Source: Bugula neritina (taxonomy: Eukaryota; Bryozoa; Gymnolaemata; Cheilostomatida; Bugulidae). From it: 64,000 nt of DNA. The stretch lies in assembly GCA_964035545.1 (NCBI GenBank), contig OZ037771.1, positions 8,480,408-8,544,407 on the forward strand, given 5' to 3'. The notes beneath the pieces were generated by a model. That model saw nothing but the letters and a program-made list of their open reading frames with translations. It was not told where the DNA came from and searched no databases. Position 1 is the stretch's first letter. Each line of letters opens with the position of its first letter. This document shows, piece by piece, positions 47,125 through 59,100 of the stretch. The position numbers and the translations under genes were made by a program.

Positions 47125-50100
47125 ATGATGAAGATATACAACTGCCTGGTTTACTTACCAATACTCTTGTCAGTTTTGGACAGTGTGGAGTCACTAGAGC
47201 TAAACATTGGCATGTTTAGTAGGAATTTGACTAACGGAAGCATAACAACTATAGTCTACAACGAGACTGGTGGGTTCTGCAATAGCTTTGTCTCTGGTGA
47301 AGCAGAAGAGTGCAAGTACTATGGCGAATGTTGTGGAGATGTGATGATGATTAGAGAGAGGCTGGAACGTGGAACCTATCAGTGTATGAACATAGGAGAC
47401 ACCCAGGGTTAGTTTCAATTCCTCCTCAGCTACTGCCATATTTTACTTAAATTGAGAGAAAACAAGCAGCTTATTAAAATAGAAATCAATCTAGTGAACT
47501 ATTACAAAATATTGTTATCTTTTGCTCATCTAAAGTATCTAAACAGTTGCTTTGTGATATCAAATAGGACCATTAGTTGTACAGATTTGTTTTCTGAACT
47601 TATAGCCATGTTACAGATTACTCTCATCATTGCTCACCGTAACCATTTTAGTCTTTGCCGGTAAACTACATGTATGCATAAGTTAAGATTTTTCCGAGTG
47701 CTTGCATAACATGCTTTGGCTTTTTAAAAGCTGATGGCCCTGATGAAGTATGTAACTAGCTATTCAAAAAAGATACTTTTGAACAAATATATAAAATACC
47801 TTATAACTGAAAACACGTGGGCTATATAATCACTATTTTAGTTGCAGTGGTTGCATATCCTACATAAGCCTAAATCCACCTGCTTAAATGTTACAGTGTA
47901 AGCATAGCATTGTTACAAAGTCTATTTTTAGCAAATAAGCACATGACAGGTAAAGGTTAAATAAGCAAATCTGGTTAACTTCTGTGGCCGATTTCTGTCT
48001 AGCATGTTCATAAGTTGTTCATACCTAAAGCTTGTTTTTGCCAATAAATATTTGATTAGTTCAGTCGACAACATTCCTGCAATATTTTTGGACGAGGAAG
48101 TATCATTATGTGAAAAGTAATTTACTAGCCAACTAGAGTAGAGCTAGAGAACAAATTCTTGCAATTAATTTATGCAAGTTTTTAGTGAGTTATATAACAG
48201 CATTGGATAGTTTATTCATATAATAGAATATAATTACATAGCACATTTCTTGTATATCCTAGCTTTTAAATTGCTTTGATAGACCTAATAGAATCAACTA
48301 TTAATTTGTGATAAAATCTGAACATTTTAGTAGCTTGGCAAGTCAACAGAGTTGGACTAATTGCATACAAGTACTTATTCGCGTTTCAGATCAAATCTTC
48401 AAATATTGATGTATATCAAGCATGAGAATCCAACACCTTTTAGATATAGTTTTAGGATGTGTTGTCTAACACTTCCCCAAGTTGTACCCAAAGTTTTCTA
48501 CACATAGGCCTTACAACAGCAAATGTTGACATGGTTAATCTAACAGAGAGGTGTGAGCTGTGAGCTTGTAGCAAATTGCATTAGTCTGCCAAATCTCTAT
48601 TCCCATGCACACTTGATTTATCACTCTGAACTCATAAATTGTTAGTATAATGTGTTTCTCTCTGATAGTTAAGGTAGTTATTATATTATATTATTTAGTA
48701 GCAACTATATTAAAAGTGTTTATTATGACTGTGTAAAGGAGTGAGAAGCCCAATGAGGCAGTGGTATGCTAGGTATCTTATACTCTGCCTCAATGGGGAA
48801 ATTGCAAACTTTCAATACCTAGTATACCAGTATTTGTAGCAGGCATTCTCCAAGCTCAAATACTACCTGACCTGTTACATACTAGTCATATAGGTAGTTA
48901 TATACTAGTAGTATTAGCTGGCAGGTTACATGCTAGTAGAATTAGCTGGCAGGTTACATGCAATAATACCAAGCCACCCTGACAACATCTCTATTAATCA
49001 TCCCTAATCCAATCAATAATTGGTTTTTTACAATCACTTAGAGCTTAATGTGAATCCCTAGTTCTGCATAGATTGTTTTAATGTTTCAAATCTTGAAGGA
49101 GTAGCCTGTCATTTACGTAAAGTAATTATGAAATTTCAATAGCCTAAATTATCCAATTCTTCAAAAATCTTATAAGTTCTTAAATTACTATGGTACGTAA
49201 TAATATAAAAGTATAAAAACTCACACAAGTTTATCTTCACTATCCCTGTGAGAACCGCCGATAGAAAGAGTTTTTTAAGCAGGCTAAGGACTTATCTGGC
49301 ACAGGAGCAATTATGACTAAATGCTCTTCCTAACATCACCAATGGGCTTTACTGAAGATCAAACCCATGACCTTGATTTACTCAACCAACGCTCTAACCC
49401 CTACCAGCTACACAATAATAATGTAATAATAATGTATACAATATATACAACTTTAAGCGTATAGTAGCAAATACAATTGGTAAAAGTTGAACCAAATTTG
49501 TTCTGTGATCAGAAGTACAGCAAAGTATGGGGGAAACTCATGAAGAGATGTGTTAGTGCAGTGCTTTCTTTGAATTATCAATTGCTTATATTATTCTACT
49601 CTGTTGTCATCTCTTGGATTGATGCAGTATTGAAAACTTTAAATACTGGGTACCTTTTACAATCTCCTAAACACGCCCTTTCCTCCCACGTCTGGCCGAT
49701 TATAGTAAAACAGCAGCCCTTAAAATGTCTATATACTAAACAGCGCAACTCATTCTAACAGATTGCTAAACAGAAACAACTTGCCCTTTTTGTATAGATA
49801 CAGATATTTTGTTGATTGGCTGTGTTTGTAGAAGTTACTTTCTCTCTATGCTTCTGTCTTAAAGGCCTTTCACCTGAATATAGTGCTTTCTTATTTGTAT
49901 GATGAAATGCAGTCAAACTAAAGGCACTGTATATAGTTTCTGTTTAAATGGAAACCACAATAAATTCATGTTATGAAATCTGAAATGCCCCAAGCAGGTT
50001 GTATGTGCTGCAGGAGTATCTGGCTAGCTGTTTAGTTCCTGCACTAAAATCCTATACATTTCTAAGCAGCATCAAAATATTACTGATTCTAATTTAGGAT

Positions 50101-53100
50101 ATGTAGTGAACAGATGTCCAGTTGGTACAGATGACAAGCTAGCTCAACTCTGTACATGTGCTACTCAGTCAGAAGGTAAAGTAGTTTTCATTACTATAAT
50201 TTTATTCTGATCAAGCATCCTTGCTATTTGCTTTTCTTATATGTTGCTACCAAATTCAAAATGTACTACCAGCAGCCACAGGAGGAGCTTCAGGCTACAA
50301 GTGTACATGAAATAGACCTGTAAAACACACACACGCACACACCTCACAACACAATCTGCTACACAAAAGTGGCCCTTTTCCAAACACCAAAACATGCTAA
50401 GACTAACTTCTTAATTCTCTAAGATCAGATTCTGTAACAAATAATCTGCCCAAAACTGTACTAATATTATACAATTACCTGTGAAGTGAAGCATGCGGTC
50501 GAGTTAAATGGCAGAGGATAAAATACAAGCAAGGATTTAATCTGATAATTTGCAGATGATGCAACTCCAAACTCGGAGGATGTTTTAAGCAATTACTAGC
50601 CACAATTATTTATTACATCTCAACACTATTACTATTCTATAAAAACTGTAAATATGAGCTTTATATTGGCATTCAATTTTAGTAAATATATTATTATTCT
50701 GTTTGTACGAATCTTAGAAACATTCTCAACTTATAATATTTTGAGGAGGGTGATTTTGGGTCCCTATAAAATCAAACCAACAACTAGAATCTTTATGTAT
50801 ATCAGGTTGTTTAGCTCCTTTGGTAGGGTGAGTTTAGTGACGAAGTTTTAGCCTACTATTCCAATGTAATCTTCTTCATTGCCTGCAATGCTGCCCGTGC
50901 AGTGCTGGCTATAATGGTATATGTGAAGGAGTTGTCAACTTCTGATTTTTTATGTATATATTTATGCTGTAGGTCTCAACTTATTTGTTCATATAGTCTT
51001 TAATATAGGGTATTGGCTATATGTTATTTAATATAATATGCAGTATTGATAATGTGGTATTGGCTACATGGGATTGAATGTGCGGTATTGATAATATGAT
51101 ATATAATAATAATAATATATAATATGAAGTATACAGATGTCTCTTGAAATTAAATTAAGCTATAATTGCTGTTTGAAAACAATTTTGGTATTTTCCAACT
51201 TCTGCCAACATAAATCTATCACATCACTGTGTTAAATTCAGATGCATACGTTTCTTCTCTTCCTTTTGCTTATGCTAATTTTTGGGGGGCTTTTTATTTG
51301 TGGTTCCTGAGTGTAAGTTTGCTTCTTTGTCTTTGGTGGCACTTATTGCTTTAGTATCATTTAATACTGGGTATATAATAACAATTATATTATGTTTTGA
51401 TTGAGTCATGACAATATTAAATATAGAGATTGTACTCATTTGTTATTATTGAAGTATTCTTATCTAAATGGTTTGATTCAAGGCTAATGTAGTCTGAATA
51501 ATGTTATATTTTAGGTTGTTCACCAAAGAAAGCCATTATAGAGCAGTGGCCTGTGACTGGAACATACACTGGCATTACCTACAAGAACATGTACTGTGCA
51601 ATATGTAATGGAGCATTAAACCCAAATTTTGGTGGTCCTATGCTTCCATTTGACCCTCTGCTTGCTATAGAGTTTTGGACCACACAGATTTACTGCACCA
51701 ATGAGACCATTCAAGAAATAGAGAGCAATAAATTTGACATTCTTATGTTGCAAAACTTGCTGAGACAAAGGTGAGCTTTTATTGTGGAGCTCATTACTAT
51801 ATAAGTTCAGAAGATTCCAACATAGTTAGGGACACAACTCCTTTGATATCCTAAATTGTAGAATTCTGAAACTATCTATTGAACTTACCTTACTCTCTTA
51901 ATAGCCTTAATTCTTTAATCTCAATAAATGTTTTGGGTTTAAGGAGTAAGAGATTAATTTCTTGCTCTCACAAGAACATCATATTCATTGCTACATTACA
52001 ACCTAAAACTCATGCTGTTCTCCATTACACCTACTTCCGTATTTGTAGCTTGTACTTAGCTAATCAGAAGCTGCCCTTATTGATAAGCATTCTCTAAGCC
52101 TAGAGCCACACTGTGCGTATTTTCGCATGCGAAAATTGAAACCACGAGTAGCAAAGGTGTCCACTGTATGCGTTGAGAAAACATTCGCACTTGTCGCTCA
52201 GCATTCTGAACGCAAGTGCGAATCGTCTCTGTCGTTGTCATCTAATTGGCTGGTAGTTATTTAGCGAGCCCAATTCTTTTATTTTAGTGCTATATTCCAG
52301 TAATTTGCGTTTTATTAAAAGCGAGTGCGATTTAAAATTGAAAGCTTTATTTATCACGCATCACTGACGCTACATTGGACACCTTTGCTACCTGTGGTTT
52401 CAATTTTCGCATGCGAAAATACGCACAGTGTGGCCCTAGGCTAAAAGTTAAAACCTTCAATTAGGATTGAATAGAAGTTAATAATTTTTTTGGTCTTATG
52501 TAGTGACAATTGACAGACATTACATATATGTCAAATATACCAGCATATAATTTCATATGAAGGTATATCTGGTATAATGGTATAATGTGGTATATTATCA
52601 AGATTTATAATGGTATAAATATTGATATGGTATAAACTATAATATCATATAATATATCATCTTGTATCTTGCACACACAATGCACATATATTACACATAT
52701 ATTATACATCACACATATTATAGAAGCATATATAAGATGTGCAATTTTAACACACCTATTAGATTACTTCATCTAGAAAGTATAATGTGTAATGTATGAG
52801 ATATGGTGTGTACATATTTTGCTGTTCCTTTGTAGCCTTTTATGTTAATATGATGAAAAACGCATTTTTGTCACTATACCATACGGTTTCTCATTGGTTT
52901 GCCACTAATGGTTAGAGAGCTGGCCTAGTATAAACTGTCCTAGTATAAACTGTCCTAGAACACAGGCTATGCTGAGATGTAGGTCCTAGGTGTTGGCATG
53001 GCAACAATACTCTACAAACTTGAAATCAAAAATAATGACTTAACTGGTTTATTTGGTATAGGGAGTGTTGGGTAAAGCATGTTGCTACAGAAAGTGGTGT

Positions 53101-56100
53101 CCACAGAGCAGACTGTAGTGATTACATTACTAAATGTCCACAAACTTATGGCAATGAAGAGATTAGACGGCTGTGCGAGTTTGGGCCAGTCCATAACTAC
53201 CGAAATCAGCCCTTCGACGTACACTTCTACAGAAACATGTTTTGTGAATGGTGTTGGAGAGAATCTGATGAGCTGGGTGTTCCAAATCTTATTTTCCCAG
53301 AGTTTCCATCTGGTATGTATCTTATATATAGTTATATCCTAGTTCAGCTGTTCCTCTAATTGATCTGCTTTAAAATTAACTTTATTGTAGCTTTTTACAT
53401 AATTTACAATAATTAGTTAAAGTTCAACACATAATATGTAGTTAATATATAACATTAAATATCCAATTTATACTTAACATACGATATTTAATTGATAAAC
53501 AACATAATTATATCACTCAATAGGTGTGCAACATATAACTTATCTAGATTATTTATTCTTTATTACAAAATATTAAGAATTATTCTCATTATTTCTAATT
53601 ACTCTGTATAAAATGTATTGTAAAGTTACCAGTTCACACTAACACTAAGTACAGGTGTACTAAGTACACTGCACTTAATACACCTGAACTTAGTACACCT
53701 GTACTAGTTACACTGGTGCTTAGTACACACTGTTTAAATGTTATGACAAAATATCTGGAATATTTGCAATTAGATAACAAAATAGCTTGAATATTATTGG
53801 CAAAAGTGTGCCTATCATGTTGTAGGAGTGTGGCTGGCTACTGTTAAACCTGTGTTACAAAATCTACTAGAAGATCAGCTATCAGATGAAAATTTCAGAA
53901 TTCCCAACAGGCTGTCCCACATGTTTATATCATGGCCAAATGACTTCAACATGACCTACGCGTATAACAAGACTAGTCTATTGGCATGTAAGTATTTCTT
54001 TGTAATTCAAACTGGTAAATTAAAATAGCATAAAAATGTAATAGTATATAATAATAGCTTAATTTATTAAGTGTTGAAGAAGATTGGTCATTTTTATAAG
54101 CATAGGCTATATAGTGTAGATGCATACACTGCTGCTCATCATTTAAACAGTGTGTTTATAATCTAATTAACTATACATAAATCATAATTTTACAGCAGAG
54201 ATACTAAAGATGTGGGACTTAGGAAGTATGTATTGCTTGAGTAACTACAGCAGCGTGTGTGGAGAGTTGATTGTGTTTCCTGAAGCAACAGATTCCATTC
54301 AATGTTCTGGCCCCGGCTGTGCTTACAACCATGTCCAAGACTTGTCCAACTCTTGTGTCGGAGTTGAAGACTTCTCCTATGATCCTCAAGTTCAGATGCA
54401 GAGAACGTTTCTTTGGACTGTAGCTGAAATAGCTAAATATTTTAGTTTATGTGGTGTAACGACTCAATACAAAAATTGCGAGTAAGTGTTGGCACCTAAA
54501 CATTTCTTATGCATCTCACCATGTAACAACATAGCCTGAGATGCTTTTCTTTTATCAAATACTTACAATATAAGAGTTGTATGGCAAGATTTTTTCAGCT
54601 TCTAGACATGTACTAATAGACGGGTGAGTATAGTTTGTCTTGCTCTGTTTCAAAGGTGTGATCAAAGATGCCAATATTTTGGAACCTGCTGCCAAGATGT
54701 TGAAGTGGAAATGCCTATCCCTGACAAACGAATGGACTGGGTTTGTTATGATGTATACAGGACAGGAACAGGGACAGTAGTTGTCACCTCTTGCCCACAG
54801 GAAGCCAGTGATGAGGAGAAGACTCAATGTTCCATGGGAGATGTTGGAGAATGGAGTCTATATGGCTGGCTCGTCCTAGACAAAAACACTCGTTTGACGT
54901 ATGTTGTCTATAGATTTAGATTTTGTGGTTGAGTAACAGAACGCAGTTCTCAGTTGCTAAGGCTATTTTCAAATAAATAACTCATGATTTCTCAAAGGTT
55001 TAAAACAAGTTATACTGTTATAGTTGACTAGTGAAGTCGATTGGCTATGTAATACACACCTTATTCAGCAGAACTTACTGATCTTCAATTATTGTGTAGA
55101 ACTCGCAAGTACAGTAATATATCCAGTGCAAACAGAGTGTTTACTTCTAATTTTATTTTAGTATAGCCAATAATGTAAAATACCGTCACTTCCCTAATCA
55201 TTTCTTCAGATATAAGAATATGCACTGTGCAAGATGCAATAAAGCCACAAACACCAAATTCTGGGACCTAACAGTGAGATGTAAGCAGGATCAATCTGGT
55301 AACATAATGTAAGTTACTTTATTGAAATACTAAAATGTTTTGATGTTATACCTTGTCTATACATTAACTTAGCAATTTAATATATGAGCATGACAACCTA
55401 GCAGTGAATTTTTTAGTTAAATAGTCTGTTGCTGCATGAATTTAGACTCTCTTTTGGTGTTTTATATTAGTCACTTTGTGGGCTTACTATCAATTATTGC
55501 TATTAGTTATTAGTTGAAGTTACTAGATCTATACATTATTACTATATAATTGATGATGTGGTATTTCATGTGTTTTAGAGGAGAGTGTTCCTTTGACTCA
55601 TACACATTGTCACTAGATAACCCAGGCTACTTCTATGAATGCTCTTCAAATAAAGTATATAAGAGCAAATGTCCTGACATGTACTCAGAGTGGAAGCTGA
55701 GTGAAGACTGTGAGTGGGGACCAGTTTCATTCGTATATTACTATGCCGCAGTGTTTCGCAACTACTTCTGTGCCATCTGCAACCCGTCATACGAACTAGA
55801 ATATGGTGAAAGTGTGACTAGTGATCCCCTAAAGGATTTGTTCAATGAATCAGTTCAAGTGTCGCAGAGTAGTTATATCACAACCGTTAGACTGAGCTCT
55901 TGGCAATGTTGCGGAAGATGTGCACAGGACCTCCAACCTGTGTGCAGAGAAATAGAAAACTCAACCAGTGTATTACCTGAACTTATTTTGAAGGAATTGG
56001 TAAATAGTACGGTCTTCGCAAATAGTTTTCTTTTGACTGACTTATGTGGTGATGAAATGCACCAGTGCTTCGAAATTAAAACTGACAGTTTTCCCATCTC

Positions 56101-59100
56101 AAGGATTAGTGGAGGGTCGAGTGGTGACTTTCTTCAGCCAGATTTGAGAGACTTTCAAACTACATGGATGCCATATTATACCGCTAACAGCAATAGTATT
56201 GGAAAAGCAGTGTTCGGTGTAGCAAAATATCCACAAGAAAAAAAGACAACTTCAGTTCAGATGTGGAAAAGCTCGAATGATTCTATTATGTTCTGCTCCA
56301 ACAAGTCTATAATCTCACAGTTGTCAAACCAAGCATATAAACAGATCCAACTTTCAGCCAATGGGCTTCAGGTAAGTTAATTGCTCTTTTTTGCCACACT
56401 GCCTCATAAATTCTTAATAATGTAACAGTAAGAACCTCACTACACTATCTATAGCTGCGAGAATACTTTAACAGTTCAGACTGCAAAATGATTTGATATA
56501 CAGTGCTCCCTCTGTATTCCATTAATTCATTAAGCTGCGGGTCCCAAAACCTTGATTCATGATATAATAGAATACCAGATTTACTTCACAGATTTATTCA
56601 ACTCAGCCATTTTTCCCGCATACACACATACATAAGCAACAAAACGGAGGTCCAAGCCCTTCTTGTGACCTGTAAAATTGCATGAGAAATGTAACTGTGA
56701 GATATGGAGGGAGCACTGTAATTATCAAGTTCTATCTATAAATTTTGTGCATGTATATAAGCTTCTTTACTGACTACAATCAACTGCTGCTACAATCAAA
56801 GTAATATAAATTGACTATAATGTTTAGTTTATAAAGTATAAGAAACAACTTCATATAGTGGCTGTGTTGTGAATTTATGCAATCATGTATAATAAATTAC
56901 TTGAGGTGATTCTGAAAAGCTAACACTAGCATGTCACTCTCTTGTTAGTAGATGAGAGAAGAAAGTTACTCCACTGTGGTTTTCTGCAGCTCTTTAGTCA
57001 GATGGGTGAATCCGCATTCTATCTATGTATTTTGGCTTTGATCTTGGCAGCCAGGAAATCGCAGTTCTACAGGCCCCTCCTTAACTTCATTTTTGCTTGT
57101 GTCTAAATTTTCGTGTAGATTCTGGTGATGGGGTTTGAGTTGATGGTGGGGAGGCTGTCTGGGACAACAAGGTTGATCTGTTTTCTTAGTTGGCACGGGG
57201 TATTAGCACCCGGGGGGGGGGGGGGGGGCGAATTTGTGCCAGGAGCTGGTACCTGGAGTGGTGGTGGGCTCAGCGGAGGTACTGGGCGGTTGACTTCATC
57301 TTCCATGGGCAGCTTTGTTGATGGAAATCCTCCTAATAAAAGCTTGCACTTGCTGAGGTCCCATACATGTAGAAGGATCAGGTCCCGGCACCTAATGAAA
57401 AAATCCTTGACTGCTTCAAACAACCTGCTGATGTGGCATTTTGCACTTATGTTGCTGTGCAGTTTTACTAGGCCACCGCACCTCTTTCTTGGCTCGAAAT
57501 ATCTCAGCTATCACTTCCGGTAGCGTCTCTTTGAGCCTAAATAGCTCCTGGACAGTTCTGAACAAAGTAGGGTTGGCATATTGGGTGTCGAATGCGTCAG
57601 AATGGAGGTCAGGCCGAAGTTGGCCCTGTTTCCAACTGTATGCACCCATTTTCCCTATTTGTTCTGCAACATCAGAACAAGGTTGTCCTCCCACTATCAG
57701 CTCTATGTTTTGACATTGCTTACAGCCTCTGTCAGATTGTTGGCTTAGTCCATCAGCATTGTCATGTTTCTTCCCAAGTCGATGTCCCATCTGGTGAAAA
57801 AGCTCCACAAGGATCTCGAGCCAACGCACGACCTGACTAGAGGGATTAGCCAGTCTGCACAGCCATATCAATGATGCATAGTCAGTTTGTAACCTGAGCG
57901 TTCTCTCATACAAATATGGTCTTGAATGCTTGACGGTTAAAATCAATGCCAGGAGCTCTTTCTTGGTGAATCAGTATGTTTTTCAAGTGATCTAAAAATT
58001 TTTGCTATAGTCCCAAAGAATGGCCTAGACTCTGACATCTTATACTTTTTCATGGTTAGTAGCCACCCCGTCCCGGCCAACTACATGACAGAGGTACTTT
58101 ACCTCTGGCTGCAACAGAGCACACTTGGAGGGTTTAATCTTCAGACCGGCTTTACAGAGTCTCTCGGATACCTCTGGCAGGCGACTGACATGAGTTGTAA
58201 AGTCTGGGGAGATGATGATGACATCATGGAGGTAAATGAGCAAAGTCTTACAGTGTAGTCCACTGAGGACCTTATTCAAGAAAGGCATCCCTAATATGGC
58301 ATCCCCATTGAGCTGACTGACAATAACGATCTCAGGAATTACTTGGTCACAGGCTCATCCTCTCAACCATGTCGTAGAACGGAATGCATGTTTTGTCCAC
58401 CAACATACCATGCTCACCGTCATGCGGTTCCAGACTTACCCAATTTTGTGCACTGAGAGTGTCAAAGAGATGCCGGTTCAAGAGGTTGGTGGTACATCCT
58501 ATATAATCTAACAACAATGTACCAGCTAAGCACAAAGCAACCGCTCCCGTAAGGTTGAGTGTTCCTCAACTATGCAGCCTTTTTTTAGAGACACTACTTG
58601 TGTGTTGAGTATGAGGGGATTCCTTATGCCGCTCAAACTCCTTGCCTATTCCTTTCACTAGCATCCATTTGAACCTATTTCGTTGGAGGTTTTGACGCAC
58701 CTGGTTGTCTGCCTACTCTCCATATGGTTTGCCACTACCATAGGAGCACCTCCGGTATCCGGATGGGTATAGAGTTTCTCCTTTGTTGAGAAGGCATAAA
58801 CCAGGGTCCACAGTCAGCGGATTCTACTGTGAGCCCTCGTAACTTAAAATCCTTGGCAAAAGTGTCCCTCACTGCCACATCTTTAGCAGGTAGAGCAACA
58901 CTTCCCAACAGGAGTGACCCATGACCGTATAGGTCGGTCAGCGACCTTCGTCTGTTTAAAACGTCTCGAGTTGGCCAGCAGTTCCTTTGTTAGTTTTGCC
59001 GTCATGGACAGCTCAATGGAAAGTGGTGAGGTCAACGTGGCAGTCTTGTGAATCGACACAGATGAATTGGAAGTCACTTTTCCATTCTCGGCATCCACCT

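Noticed and set aside
49340-49415. Functional tRNA gene on the minus strand
   Set aside because: A- and B-box-like motifs are present but imperfect, and the segment continues into a body shared with another dispersed copy, so it is a SINE head.
57125-57523. Plus-strand 132-codon open frame
   Set aside because: It is opposite the decayed pol region of the gypsy element and includes the poly-G run; no gene support.
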